Part shown: one piece after another, positions 1-8,818 of the stretch
Numbering within the stretch: position 1 is the first letter of the stretch
Layout of the letters: each line of letters begins with the position of its first letter
From: Dictyoglomus thermophilum H-6-12
GTDB lineage: Bacteria; Dictyoglomota; Dictyoglomia; Dictyoglomales; Dictyoglomaceae
Length of the DNA: 64,000 nucleotides
NCBI RefSeq assembly: GCF_000020965.1
Contig: NC_011297.1
Span: forward strand, 186,001-250,000
Reading direction: 5' to 3'
The notes under the pieces: generated by a model
What the model was told of the DNA's origin: nothing
The model's database searches: none
The model's input: the letters and a program-made list of their open reading frames with translations, nothing else
Program-made: the position numbers and the translations under genes

Positions 1-426
1 GTAGATTCTCGTCTAAGAGAAGAGGGAATAAGAAATCAGGTATCCATAATAGTAGCAGGGTCTATAAGAAATAGCGCAGATGTGATTAAGGCAATTGCTT
101 TAGGAGCAGATGCGGTTTACATTGGTACTGCCGCTCTTATATCCTTAGGTTGTCATCTTTGTCAAAATTGTCATACAGGGAAATGCAATTGGGGTATTGC
201 GACTCAGGACCCTAAATTAGTAAAAAGGCTAAATCCAGAGATAGGAGCAAGAAGAGCAGCGAATCTTTTAAAAGCTTGGGCGCACGAGATAAAAGAGATG
301 TTAGGTGGCATGGGGATTAATGCCATAGAAAGTTTAAGGGGAAATAGATTAATGCTTAGAGGAGTTGGTTTGACAGAAAAGGAGCTTTCCATATTGGGAG
401 TAAAACATGCTGGGGAGGGAATGTAA
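1..426 (+). CDS. gltB: Glutamate synthase FMN/Fe-S domain, C-terminal part (5' end outside window)
   Basis: The frame is open from base 1, so this is the 3' part of a gene that starts upstream. It reads through a TIM-barrel end ('VAGSIRNSADVIKAIALGAD', 'GADAVYIGTAAL') followed by the Cys cluster 'CHLCQNCHTGKCNWGIATQ', the site that binds a 3Fe-4S cluster in glutamate synthase large subunits. The family transfers the glutamine amide to 2-oxoglutarate to give two glutamates. Here the enzyme is split into separate polypeptides, as in the archaeal-type arrangement: ferredoxin, FAD reductase and GXGXG domain follow directly. The stop is four bases before the ferredoxin start. The amidotransferase domain is presumably encoded upstream of the window. 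Confidence 0.9.
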   Translation, partial: VDSRLREEGIRNQVSIIVAGSIRNSADVIKAIALGADAVYIGTAALISLGCHLCQNCHTGKCNWGIATQDPKLVKRLNPEIGARRAANLLKAWAHEIKEMLGGMGINAIESLRGNRLMLRGVGLTEKELSILGVKHAGEGM

Positions 427-429
427 AAA

Positions 430-885
430 ATGTTAGTTAAAACTAAAAAGAGAATATATCCTAAGGAAGAAGTATGTATTGGATGCCATCTTTGTGAGAT
501 ATATTGTGTTCTTGCTCATTCTGGGACTCGAGATTTAATTAAGGCTTTTAAAAAGAAAGATAGACCTTCTCCTAGGGTTATTGTAGAAGAAAAAGAGGGA
601 GTACATGTGACTTTTGCATTACAATGTCGCCATTGCGATGATCCTTTATGTATTAAAGCCTGTATTACGGGTGCCATGCATAGAGATGAAAACACAGGAG
701 CCATCTTATGTGATGAAGAAAAATGTGTAGGGTGTTGGTCTTGTATTTTGGTATGTCCCTATGGAGCAATAAGAAGAGGAGAGAATAAGAAAGTAGCGTC
801 AAAATGTGATCTTTGTATTGAGAAAGGAGATCCTATTTGTGTTCAAAATTGCCCTAACTCTGCATTGGAACTAGTTGAAGTTTAA
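430..885 (+). CDS. Polyferredoxin subunit of split glutamate synthase
   Basis: A 151-residue protein with four groups of cysteines: 'CIGCHLCEIYC' near residue 14, 'CRHCDDPLCIKAC' near 64, 'CVGCWSCILVCP' near 97, and 'CDLC...CVQNCP' at the end. This fits a four-cluster [4Fe-4S] ferredoxin of the HycB/CooF type. It probably carries electrons between the FAD reductase encoded next and the FMN domain encoded before it. It starts with ATG three bases after the previous stop, so the genes are co-transcribed. The fold is assigned from the Cys spacing; the electron partner is inferred from position. Confidence 0.88.
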   Translation: MLVKTKKRIYPKEEVCIGCHLCEIYCVLAHSGTRDLIKAFKKKDRPSPRVIVEEKEGVHVTFALQCRHCDDPLCIKACITGAMHRDENTGAILCDEEKCVGCWSCILVCPYGAIRRGENKKVASKCDLCIEKGDPICVQNCPNSALELVEV

Positions 886-898
886 GGAGGGGATTGTT

Positions 899-2152
899 TT
901 GAAATATGTAATAATAGGGAATTCCATTGCTGCTGCAGGTTGTATAGAAGGAATAAGAAAAATAGATAATGAGAATGAGATTATTGTGATTTCCCAAGAA
1001 CCATACCATATATATTCAAGACCTTTAATATCTTATTGGCTTTCAGGGAAGATAAATGAGGAGAAAATCTATTATCGTCCTTGGGATTATTATGAAAAAT
1101 ATAGAGTAAAGCCTATTTTGGGAAGGAAGGTAGAAAGGGTAGACTTTGATGAAAAGAAATTATATTTGGATAACAATGACGAAATTTATTATGACAAATT
1201 GTTAATAGCCACTGGTGGAAAACCGTTTATTCCTAATATTCTAGGACTTGCTAAGAAAAATGTTTTTACTTTTATAAAATTTGACGATGTGAAGGCAATA
1301 GATAAAGCGATCTGTCCTGGAGCGAAGGCAGTAGTAGTTGGTGGAGGGCTAAGTGGATTAAAGGCGGCAGAAGCATTAATAAAGAGAGGATGTGAAGTAA
1401 CTGTTATAGAGCTTGCAGAAAGAATTTTAGGTTCTATCTTAGATGATGAAGGGGCAAAATTGGTCCAGAATGAATTGGAGAAATATGGGATAAAATTTGT
1501 TTTAAAGAATTCTGTAATAGAAATACTTGGGGAGGAAAGAGTAGAAAAGATAAAACTTCAAACCCAAGAAGAGATTCCTGCCGATTTAGTTATCTTCTCC
1601 ATAGGAGTAGTTCCTAATGTGGATATTTTTAAAGATACACCTTTAAAGATTAACAGGGGAATAATTGTAAATACAAAGATGGAAACAAATATACCTGATG
1701 TTTATGCTGCAGGAGATGTTGTAGAGGCTTTTGACTTAATTTTGGGGGAAAAGAGAGTAATTCCCATTTTACCCAATGCATATATTCAGGGAGAAGTTGC
1801 AGGTATAAATATGGCAGGAGGAGATTTTGAGTATGAAGGGAGTTTTCCCATAAATTCCATAGGATTTTTTGACATTCATATGATGACAGGAGGAATAGTG
1901 AATCCAAAAGAAGATTGTGAGGTATTAAAAAGGTTAGAAAGGGATAGGAAGATATATAGAAAGATATGTTTAAAGGATGGAAGAATTTTGGGATTTATAT
2001 TTATAAATTCCTTTGATAGGACAGGAATGATTGTAGATTTGATGAAAAACAAAGTGGACGTGTCAGGTTTTAAAGAAAGGCTTCTTTTGGACAATTTTGG
2101 TTTCTTAGATCTTCCAAAAGAAGTAAGAAGAGAGAAGATATGGAGGGTATAG
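899..2152 (+). CDS. FAD/NAD(P)-dependent pyridine nucleotide-disulfide oxidoreductase, glutamate synthase reductase subunit
   Basis: The N-terminal dinucleotide fold begins 'KYVIIGNSIAAAGCIEGI', a second NAD(P) fold reads 'AVVVGGGLSGLKAAEAL', and the FAD motif 'DVYAAGDVVEA' follows near residue 280. This is the class I NADH:acceptor reductase fold without the redox-active CxxxxC disulfide. An ATG at 875 is in frame but lies inside the preceding gene. TTG at 899 has AAGGAGG eight bases upstream and matches the usual N-terminus, so it is preferred. The likely role is to feed NAD(P)H electrons through the ferredoxin to the glutamate synthase FMN site. Confidence 0.87.
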   Translation: MKYVIIGNSIAAAGCIEGIRKIDNENEIIVISQEPYHIYSRPLISYWLSGKINEEKIYYRPWDYYEKYRVKPILGRKVERVDFDEKKLYLDNNDEIYYDKLLIATGGKPFIPNILGLAKKNVFTFIKFDDVKAIDKAICPGAKAVVVGGGLSGLKAAEALIKRGCEVTVIELAERILGSILDDEGAKLVQNELEKYGIKFVLKNSVIEILGEERVEKIKLQTQEEIPADLVIFSIGVVPNVDIFKDTPLKINRGIIVNTKMETNIPDVYAAGDVVEAFDLILGEKRVIPILPNAYIQGEVAGINMAGGDFEYEGSFPINSIGFFDIHMMTGGIVNPKEDCEVLKRLERDRKIYRKICLKDGRILGFIFINSFDRTGMIVDLMKNKVDVSGFKERLLLDNFGFLDLPKEVRREKIWRV

Positions 2153-2154
2153 AT

Positions 2155-2913
2155 ATGAAGATGATAGAAGATATGATTACCATAGATGGAAAGGGCTTAC
2201 ATTATAGAGTTCTTAATGAGATGATAGAAGAGAAGTTAAAAGAAGGATATGAGAGAATAAAACTTATTAATATCAATGGACAGAGATATATTGGGGCAGG
2301 ACTCACCTTTCCAGATAGAGAAATAGAGATATATGGAACTCCGGGAAATGATTTAGGAGTTTTTATGAATGGACTTAAAATAAAAGTATATGGAAACAGC
2401 CAAGATGGTGTAGGAAATACTATGAACGATGGAGAAATATTAATTTATGGATCTTCTGGAGATATTATGGGTTATGGGATGAGAGGTGGAAAGATATTTG
2501 TAAAAGGAAATGTAGGATATAGGGTTGGAATACATATGAAGGAATATAAAGAGAAGATTCCTGTAATTGTTATTGGGGGAACTGCTGGTGACTTCTTAGG
2601 AGAGTATATGGCAGGAGGTAGAATTATTATATTAGGTTTGAATGAAGATAAGGACGAAAATATATGTGGATTATTTTGCGCTACAGGAATTCATGGGGGA
2701 GTAATATATTTGAGGGGTAGAATTCCCGACTACAAGTTGGGAAAAGAAGGGAAATTATTAGAAATAGATGATAATGATAGAAAATTTATAGAGGAACATG
2801 TCAAAATTTTCTCTGAATATTTCAATATTGAATATGACCTTATAATGAAAAAAGACTTTTTTAAGGTTATCCCATATGATAAAAGACCTTATGGAAGATT
2901 ATATGCATATTAA
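2155..2913 (+). CDS. Glutamate synthase GXGXG-domain subunit (GltB domain 3-like)
   Basis: The protein consists mostly of a right-handed beta-helix of the GXGXG type: repeated strands such as 'GSSGDIMGYGMRGGKIFVKG' and 'GGTAGDFLGEYMAGGRIIIL', typical of the C-terminal domain of glutamate synthase alpha subunits and of formylmethanofuran dehydrogenase subunit C. In glutamate synthase this domain is structural and helps hold the ammonia channel. ATG 2155 has GGAGGG seven bases upstream (2142-2147). An in-frame ATG at 2140 overlaps the previous gene and lacks a good site. It is the last gene of the split glutamate synthase operon. Confidence 0.88.
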   Translation: MKMIEDMITIDGKGLHYRVLNEMIEEKLKEGYERIKLININGQRYIGAGLTFPDREIEIYGTPGNDLGVFMNGLKIKVYGNSQDGVGNTMNDGEILIYGSSGDIMGYGMRGGKIFVKGNVGYRVGIHMKEYKEKIPVIVIGGTAGDFLGEYMAGGRIIILGLNEDKDENICGLFCATGIHGGVIYLRGRIPDYKLGKEGKLLEIDDNDRKFIEEHVKIFSEYFNIEYDLIMKKDFFKVIPYDKRPYGRLYAY

Positions 2914-2941
2914 GAGAAATTAAATACTTCATATTCTAAAA

Positions 2942-4564
2942 ATGAAAGTAGCAATAGCCCAGATAAATCCAACCATAGGAGATTTAAAGGGAAATTTAGA
3001 AAAAATAATTAGTAAAATAGATAGAGCAAAAAATTTATCTGCTGACCTTATTATATTTCCTGAACTATCAATAATAGGATATCCTCCTAGGGATCTAATT
3101 TACAATATGGATTTGGCAAAAGCTATAGAAACGAGCCTAAAAGAAAAAATAGCCCCAAGAAGTTATGATATAGGAATAATTTTAGGAAGCCCATACTACG
3201 AAGATAAAAATATATACAACTCTGCATTGTTCTTTTATAAAGGTAAACTTTACTTTAGACAGGACAAGACCTTATTACCCAACTATGATGTTTTTGATGA
3301 GAAAAGGTACTTTAAACCAGCTTCAAATAATATTCCTATAAAGTTTAAAAACAAATTATTAGGGATAACTATCTGTGAAGATATATGGAATGATAAAGAT
3401 TATTGGAACAGAAAAATTTATGAGATCGACCCATTAGAAAAACTTGCTTCGCAAGGGATAGATATCATAATAAATATATCCGCCTCTCCCTATTATCATG
3501 GGAAAATCTCTCTTAGAATTGATATGCTGAGACATATAGCAAGAAAATATAAAAAAGAAATAATATATGTGAATCAGGTAGGAGGAAATGATGAGCTAAT
3601 ATTTGATGGAACAAGTTTGGTGATGAATAAAGACGGCTCTTTAGCATGGATAGGTAAAGAATTTGAAGAAGATTTTGTAGTTATAGATACAAATAAACTT
3701 TCAAGAGAAAATATTACTATAAATGAGGATATATCTTTCATATATAAGGCTTTGGTGTTAGGTGTAAGAGATTATGTAATAAAAACAGGATTTAAAAAGG
3801 CTCTTGTGGCTTTAAGTGGAGGTATAGATTCTTCGGTAACAGCTTGTTTAGCAGTGGCTGCATTGGGAAAAGAGAATGTTTTAGGTATTTATATGCCTTC
3901 TAGATATTCTTCTAAAGAGAGTGCGATAGATGCAGAAATGCTGGCCAAAAATCTTGGTATAGAATATAGGGTTATTCCTATAGAGAAGATTTTTAGTTCC
4001 TTCATAGAGACATTGAACCCTAATAATAGGGTATTCATGGACAATGCAGAAGAAAATCTTCAAGCAAGAATTAGGGGTAATATTATAATGTTTATATCCA
4101 ACAGAGAAGGTTACTTAGTATTAAGTACAGGGAATAAATCAGAGCTTGCAATGGGATACTGTACTCTTTATGGTGATATGACTGGAGGTTTATCTGTTAT
4201 AGGAGATTTACCAAAAACATTAGTATACGAACTTGCTAGATATATAAACAGAGATAGAGAAATAATTCCTGAGAGAGTTTTAAGAAAGCCTCCATCAGCC
4301 GAATTGAGACCAAACCAAAAAGATGAAGACTCATTACCTCCATACCATGTGCTTGATCCTATCATAAAATCTTATATAGAAGACAATTTGACAGTTGAAG
4401 AAATAATTAAACTTGGCTACAATTCCGAATTAGTTGAAAATGTAGTTAAAAAAGTAGACTCTATGGAATACAAAAGAAGACAAGCACCTCCGGTATTGAA
4501 AGTAACCTCAAAAGCTTTTGGGGTTGGTAGAAGAATGCCAATAGCCTGGAGAAGAAATTGGTAG
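2942..4564 (+). CDS. nadE: Glutamine-dependent NAD+ synthetase
   Basis: A 540-residue two-domain enzyme. The N-terminal nitrilase-fold glutaminase shows the Glu-Lys-Cys triad at about E41 ('FPELS'), K109 ('DKTLLPNYD') and C145 ('ICEDIW'). The C-terminal synthetase has the ATP pyrophosphatase loop 'SGGIDSS' at about S292, plus 'STGNKSELAMGYCTLYGD' and 'KPPSAELRPNQKDEDSLPPY'. It adenylates nicotinic acid adenine dinucleotide and amidates it with glutamine-derived ammonia. The full length matches the family. No Shine-Dalgarno sequence is visible before the ATG. It lies 28 bp after the glutamate synthase operon and may read through from it. Confidence 0.96.
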   Translation: MKVAIAQINPTIGDLKGNLEKIISKIDRAKNLSADLIIFPELSIIGYPPRDLIYNMDLAKAIETSLKEKIAPRSYDIGIILGSPYYEDKNIYNSALFFYKGKLYFRQDKTLLPNYDVFDEKRYFKPASNNIPIKFKNKLLGITICEDIWNDKDYWNRKIYEIDPLEKLASQGIDIIINISASPYYHGKISLRIDMLRHIARKYKKEIIYVNQVGGNDELIFDGTSLVMNKDGSLAWIGKEFEEDFVVIDTNKLSRENITINEDISFIYKALVLGVRDYVIKTGFKKALVALSGGIDSSVTACLAVAALGKENVLGIYMPSRYSSKESAIDAEMLAKNLGIEYRVIPIEKIFSSFIETLNPNNRVFMDNAEENLQARIRGNIIMFISNREGYLVLSTGNKSELAMGYCTLYGDMTGGLSVIGDLPKTLVYELARYINRDREIIPERVLRKPPSAELRPNQKDEDSLPPYHVLDPIIKSYIEDNLTVEEIIKLGYNSELVENVVKKVDSMEYKRRQAPPVLKVTSKAFGVGRRMPIAWRRNW

Positions 4565-4612
4565 TTATTCTCACTCTTGTATAATTGAACATGATTTAAA
4601 ATATTTTTGATA

Positions 4613-4650
4613 TAAAAAGAGGGAGACGCAATGTCTCCCTCTTTTTTATA
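4613..4650. terminator. Bidirectional terminator between nadE and glnA
   Basis: An inverted repeat AAAGAGGGAGAC / GTCTCCCTCTTT with a short loop and T-rich sequence on both strands lies between the convergent nadE and glnA genes. It can terminate both. Confidence 0.85.
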
Positions 4651-5986
4651 GTACAGGTAAATAGGTTTCTAATTCATAGGTAGTAACTTGTCTTCTATAA
4701 TTGTCCCATTCTATCTTTTTGTTCTCTATAAAGTTTGTGAAAACATGATCTCCTAATGCTTTTCTTACTAACTCACTTTTTTCTGTTATTTCTATGGCCT
4801 CAATTAAGCTTCCAGGAAGGCTTTCTATTCCTCTTTTTCTTCTTTCTTCTTCGGTCATATGATAAACATTTTCTTCTATAGGTTCAGGAAGAGGATATTT
4901 CTTTTCGATACCTTCGAGACCTGCAGCAAGTATTACAGCAAAAGCTAAGTATGGATTACAAGCAGGATCAGGAGCTCTGTACTCAATTCTTGTTGCTTCT
5001 TCCTTTCCAGGCTTATACATAGGAACTCTTATAAGGTCAGATCTATTTCTCATAGCCCAAGATATATAAACAGGAGCCTCATATCCAGGTACTAATCTCT
5101 TGTAAGAATTTACCCATTGGTTAGTAATAAGGGTTATCTCTTTTGCATGTTTTAAAAGACCTGCGATAAAGTGTTTTGCAGTATCAGAAAGATGATATTT
5201 ATCATTGGGATCAAAGAAGGCATTCTTGCCATTTTTGAATAAACTCATATGAACATGCATTCCAGATCCATTTTGGCCAAAGAGGGGTTTAGGCATAAAA
5301 GTGGCATAAACTCCATTAAGATATGCCACTTCTTTTACAGCTAATCTTGCAGTCATCACAATATCTGCCATAGTTAAAGCATCTTTATACCTAAAGTCAA
5401 TTTCATGTTGAGAGGGAGCCACTTCATGATGAGTAAATTCTACTTCAATACCCATTTCTTCTAATATTGATACTGTTTGATGTCTTAAATCAATAGCTTC
5501 ATCTCTGGGTATTAAGTCAAAATATCCTCCCCAATCCAAAACTTCAGGGTTAGAGCTTGGAGCTTTGAGATAGAAGTATTCTAATTCAGGTCCTACATAA
5601 TAAGTAAAGCCTAATTCTTTTGCTTTTGCAAGCATTCTTCTTAGGACATTTCTGGGATCTCCTTCAAAGGGTTTTCCGTTTGGTTCTAAGATTGTTGCAA
5701 ACATTCTTGCCACTTTTTTGTCTTTAGGTCTCCAAGGAAGGATGGTAAAGGTTTCTGGTTCAGGAAAAGCAATCATATCACTTTCTTCTATTCTTGTGAA
5801 TCCTCTAACAGAAGAGCCATCAAAACCCAATCCTTCTTCGAAGGCCTTTTCTAACTCATGGGCAGTTATAGTAAAACTTTTTAGGTACCCTAAGATGTCT
5901 GTGAACCAGATTTCTATGAAGTAGACATTATTATCTTTAACATACTTTAAAACCTCTTCTTTTGTCTTTGGAAAACTACCTGTCAT
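4646..5986 (-). CDS. glnA: Glutamine synthetase type I
   Basis: A 446-residue GSI subunit that makes glutamine from glutamate, ammonia and ATP. Visible signatures are 'DGSSVRGF' at residues 56-63, 'EVAPSQHEIDFRY', the ATP-binding 'KPLFGQNGSGMHVHMS' and 'EYRAPDPACNPYLAFA'. The length fits the short GSI-alpha form, which usually lacks the adenylylation insert, so feedback or PII-type control is more likely than adenylylation (family knowledge). GGGAGG precedes the ATG. The upstream region carries a clear promoter, a structured leader of roughly 140 nt and an element shared with the ammonium transporter promoter. It is monocistronic, next to the PII-amt genes. Confidence 0.97.
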   Translation of the reverse strand: MTGSFPKTKEEVLKYVKDNNVYFIEIWFTDILGYLKSFTITAHELEKAFEEGLGFDGSSVRGFTRIEESDMIAFPEPETFTILPWRPKDKKVARMFATILEPNGKPFEGDPRNVLRRMLAKAKELGFTYYVGPELEYFYLKAPSSNPEVLDWGGYFDLIPRDEAIDLRHQTVSILEEMGIEVEFTHHEVAPSQHEIDFRYKDALTMADIVMTARLAVKEVAYLNGVYATFMPKPLFGQNGSGMHVHMSLFKNGKNAFFDPNDKYHLSDTAKHFIAGLLKHAKEITLITNQWVNSYKRLVPGYEAPVYISWAMRNRSDLIRVPMYKPGKEEATRIEYRAPDPACNPYLAFAVILAAGLEGIEKKYPLPEPIEENVYHMTEEERRKRGIESLPGSLIEAIEITEKSELVRKALGDHVFTNFIENKKIEWDNYRRQVTTYELETYLPVL

Positions 5987-6059
5987 ATTTTTTCCCTCCC
6001 TTTTTCTTAAGATTTATTTATTAAAAAATTTTGATACTAAAAATTTTTATCCCTTCCTA

Positions 6060-6200
6060 CCTCCTTAGGAATTTGATACTTCCTTAGTAGGGCATCGTCG
6101 CCCCCCAAACGTCCTTGTTGAAAGCTTTTAATATGTTATTCTAAAGTTAATTTTTTGTCAATATCTACTTTTTAAAAAGGCAAACGGCAATATATTTCCG
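6060..6200 (-). promoter_or_regulatory. glnA promoter, shared nitrogen element and structured leader
   Basis: On the minus strand TTGACA (6156-6161) and TAACAT (6133-6138) are 17 bp apart. Immediately upstream is CCGTTTGCCTTTT followed by TAGATATTGACA, nearly identical to the sequence before amt. The leader contains ACAAGGACGT (6109-6118), a GGGC/GCCC hairpin, and an AGGAA/TTCCT hairpin. An isolated AAGGAGG about 70 bp before the ATG has no start codon behind it. Confidence 0.75.
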
Positions 6201-6218
6201 AATATATCTAAAAAATTT

Positions 6219-6557
6219 TTATATAGCGTTCTCTCCTCTTTCTCCAGTTCTTATCCTTATTGCATCGGCTATTTCTGAAATAAAAATCTTTCCGTCACCT
6301 ATTTCTCCAGTCCTTGCGCTTTCTATTATTACTCGAATAATATTTTCTACTTCAGAATCTTTTACTACCATCTCTATTTTTATTTTTGGTATTAACTCAA
6401 TTCTATATTTCTCTCCTCTCCACTGCTGAACAATTCCTTTCTGTTTCCCATGACCCTCTACCTCACTAATCATCAATCCAGAATATCCTATTTTATTCAA
6501 TGCTTTTCTTACATCGTCTAGTTTCTCAGGTCTAATAATAGCTTCAATTTTTTTCAT
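6219..6557 (-). CDS. glnB: PII nitrogen regulatory protein
   Basis: A 112-residue PII protein. It begins 'MKKIEAIIRPEKLDDVRKAL', has the T-loop 'RGEKYRIELIPK' whose Tyr corresponds to the uridylylated Tyr51 of PII proteins, and ends with 'IRIRTGERGENAI', the family's C-terminal signature. PII trimers bind ATP/ADP and 2-oxoglutarate and control Amt channels and glutamine synthetase. The ATG overlaps the stop of the ammonium transporter gene (ATGA), so the two are translationally coupled. This points to a GlnK-like role in gating the channel. Whether the T-loop Tyr is modified here cannot be seen. Confidence 0.96.
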   Translation of the reverse strand: MKKIEAIIRPEKLDDVRKALNKIGYSGLMISEVEGHGKQKGIVQQWRGEKYRIELIPKIKIEMVVKDSEVENIIRVIIESARTGEIGDGKIFISEIADAIRIRTGERGENAI

Positions 6558-7894
6558 TTTCTCACCTCCTCAGGTTTTACTACACTTATAAAAGAGATAT
6601 TGGGTTTACGGATTAAAAACTCTGGATATGCAGAGTTTCCGTGTTCTCCAATATCTAATCCTTCAATCTCTTCCTGTAGACTCACCCTTATTCCTATGGT
6701 CGATTTTAGTATGTACCAAGTTATTAAGGAAGTCAATAATACAAATATTCCTACAGATAAAACACCTATTAGTTGAATTAAAAAGAGCTTTAAACCGCCA
6801 CCAAAGAGTAGGCCGTTTACAGTAGAGAAACTTGTTACACCTTCTTTTGCGAATATTCCTACACTTAATGTTCCAAAGACTCCATTTACCAAATGAACAG
6901 ATAAAGCTCCCACAGGGTCGTCTATTTTTATCCTATCAAAGAATATTACTGAGACTACTACTAAAAATCCTGCTATTAGTCCTATAACAATGGAGCTTGG
7001 AATATCTACAAAAGCACAAGGAGCAGTTATAGCTACAAGACCTGCCAAACAGCCATTCAGAGTCATTCCTAAATCAGGTTTCCCCAATAAGATCCATGAG
7101 GTAATAGTAGAACTTAATATTGCTGAAGCTGCCGCAGTGTTTGTTGTAATAACAATATGTGAGATTGCTTGAGGATCAGCACTCATAGTAGAGCCTGGAT
7201 TAAATCCAAACCATCCTAGCCATAAAACAAAGGTCCCAAGGGTTGCTAAGGACAGATTATGACCAGGGATAGGTTTTATGCTACCATCGTCAGCGTATTT
7301 GCCAAATCTCGGGCCCAATAATATAGCTCCTACTAAAGCTGCCCATCCTCCTACAGAATGAACCACTGTAGAACCTGCAAAATCAAGCATCCCTAATTTA
7401 GAAAGGAATCCCCCTCCCCATATCCAATGTCCTACTATAGGATATATAAACATGGACATAATAAAGGAAAATATTATAAAAGAAATATATTTTATTCTTT
7501 CTGCTACCGCTCCAGAAACTATAGTTGCAGCAGTTCCACAAAAAACAAGCTGGAAGAAAAATTTTGCGAGAAGAGGAACTCCTGCCCAAGATATGGAAGA
7601 ATATACACCTCTATATGCCTCTCCTGTTGCGGGAGAATTGTCAGGGCCTGAGAGAAAGAACAATCCTTTTAAGCCTACGAAGGGTGTTCCATCTCCAAAC
7701 ATTAATCCCCATCCCAGGATGAGATATCCTAAAGAAGATATGGCAAAAACTATAAAATTTTTAGAAAGAATATTCACAGTATTTTTTACCCGGGCAAATC
7801 CAGATTCAACCATTGCAAAACCTAAATTCATGAAAAATACAAGCATACCTGTAAATAAAACCCAGATAGTATCAAGAATAACTTTGTTTTCCAT
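6554..7894 (-). CDS. amt: Ammonium transporter Amt
   Basis: A polytopic membrane protein of about 446 residues with roughly 11 hydrophobic segments. It carries 'FAMVESGFARVKNTVNIL' in the first helices, 'DFAGSTVVHSVGGWAALVGA' with the first pore His, and 'GCLAGLVAITAPCAFV', all Amt/MEP hallmarks. It conducts ammonium or ammonia across the inner membrane. TTG 7909 is in frame, but ATG 7894 has GGAGGTGA eight bases upstream and gives the usual N-terminus. Its stop overlaps the PII gene start. A promoter with the element found before glnA lies about 170 bp upstream. Confidence 0.96.
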   Translation of the reverse strand: MENKVILDTIWVLFTGMLVFFMNLGFAMVESGFARVKNTVNILSKNFIVFAISSLGYLILGWGLMFGDGTPFVGLKGLFFLSGPDNSPATGEAYRGVYSSISWAGVPLLAKFFFQLVFCGTAATIVSGAVAERIKYISFIIFSFIMSMFIYPIVGHWIWGGGFLSKLGMLDFAGSTVVHSVGGWAALVGAILLGPRFGKYADDGSIKPIPGHNLSLATLGTFVLWLGWFGFNPGSTMSADPQAISHIVITTNTAAASAILSSTITSWILLGKPDLGMTLNGCLAGLVAITAPCAFVDIPSSIVIGLIAGFLVVVSVIFFDRIKIDDPVGALSVHLVNGVFGTLSVGIFAKEGVTSFSTVNGLLFGGGLKLFLIQLIGVLSVGIFVLLTSLITWYILKSTIGIRVSLQEEIEGLDIGEHGNSAYPEFLIRKPNISFISVVKPEEVRK

Positions 7895-8011
7895 TTCCTT
7901 CACCTCCAAATTCTTAGATTTTGGAAAGGTTCTTAATTTTTAAAGTTCCTGATTTTAATAGACTTGCAAATCACCTCCTTTTATAGAAAATTTGTTTCCT
8001 TGCTGTTTTTG

Positions 8012-8110
8012 ACGCCCTTGTCTAAGGATTAGTTTGGATAAAATAATATCTTAAAATTTATTTTTTGTCAACATCTAATTTCTTAAAAGGCAAACGGAAA
8101 GTTATTGCCG
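8012..8110 (-). promoter_or_regulatory. amt-glnB promoter with shared nitrogen element
   Basis: On the minus strand TTGACA (8067-8072) and TATTAT (8044-8049) are 17 bp apart. CCGTTTGCCTTTT and TAGATGTTGACA lie directly upstream and match the glnA promoter base for base over most of about 33 bp. The leader carries ACAAGGGCGT (8012-8021), again like glnA. The rest of the 7895-8256 interval shows nothing else recognisable. Confidence 0.75.
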
Positions 8111-8256
8111 ACAAAATAAATTTTTTTATTTTATAAGGATTAAAGTTGAAGTTCGTAGTAAAATGAAACAAATTTTAGATAGCTGTTTGTATCATACTTA
8201 TGAGGATTTGAAGATGGCAGTACGCTTAATCCAGAGTTATGCGTCCTGTTAGGTTT

Positions 8257-8620
8257 TTAGCGTATATATAAACAATTCAAGAAAGAGAAAAAATAAAAGT
8301 TCATTTTTCTGGCAACCTCCAATAACCCCAAAACCCCGGGGGATTGACAGAAAGGAGTTTTACCATCCATACCAATTCCAAAACTTGGTCTTGTTATGTT
8401 CCATGTATCCTGCCATCTTTGAGCTTTAACAAGAAACTCCTTTACATTTTTACATCTTTCTGCATGAATACCAAGGAAATACTCATCATCCTGCCTATGA
8501 GAATTCTCAACTATACCCATAAGATATTTAGCTCCTTTCGGTATTGGTTTTAGCTCTACAATCTTTCACTTCCTAAACAAAACTCCTCACCATTATCCAC
8601 TCTTATACCTATTTGCAGTG
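8257..8620 (-). pseudogene. Remnant of integrase-core (DDE) transposase
   Basis: The minus strand reads 'RVDNGEEFCLGSERL' and then, after a frame change near 8560, 'ELKPIPKGAKYLMGIVENSH' followed by 'RQDDEYFLGIHAERC'. The Asp of 'DNGEEF' and the Glu of 'VENSHRQDDE' are the second Asp and the Glu of a DDE triad as found in rve-type transposases (IS481/IS3-like). The N-terminal half with the first Asp is missing and the frame is broken, so the element is dead. No terminal inverted repeats were recognised. Confidence 0.75.
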
Positions 8621-8644
8621 ACTCTTGTTATTGTTTCAACACCA

Positions 8645-8782
8645 ATGATATTACACTCATATTAAGGGAGTGAAGTCTTCATTATTATTCCTATATTTCT
8701 CATAGTGGTACCTATCTCAATACCTATGTGGAGGAGAAATAAAATTTTTATTGAAAAATTTAAGAAAGTAGATATAATTTAA
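8645..8782 (+). pseudogene. Relic of small membrane-anchored protein (copy of 11667 gene)
   Basis: A 45-codon frame with one internal TAA reads 'PIFLIVVPISIPMW', matching 'PIFLILVPISIPMW' at about 11705-11756 in both DNA and protein. It is a decayed paralogue of the anchor segment that precedes csx3, lying before the first of the two PQQ-repeat genes while the other copy lies after the second. Confidence 0.55.
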
Positions 8783-8818
8783 TTTGGGGATTTTAATCGA
8801 TTTTTAAACAAAAACTTT

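Noticed and set aside
7427-7943. Plus-strand frames opposite the ammonium transporter gene
   Set aside because: Shadows of amt; no coding signals.
8257-8620. Active insertion sequence
   Set aside because: Only the 3' half of a transposase remains, with a frameshift, and no inverted repeats were seen.
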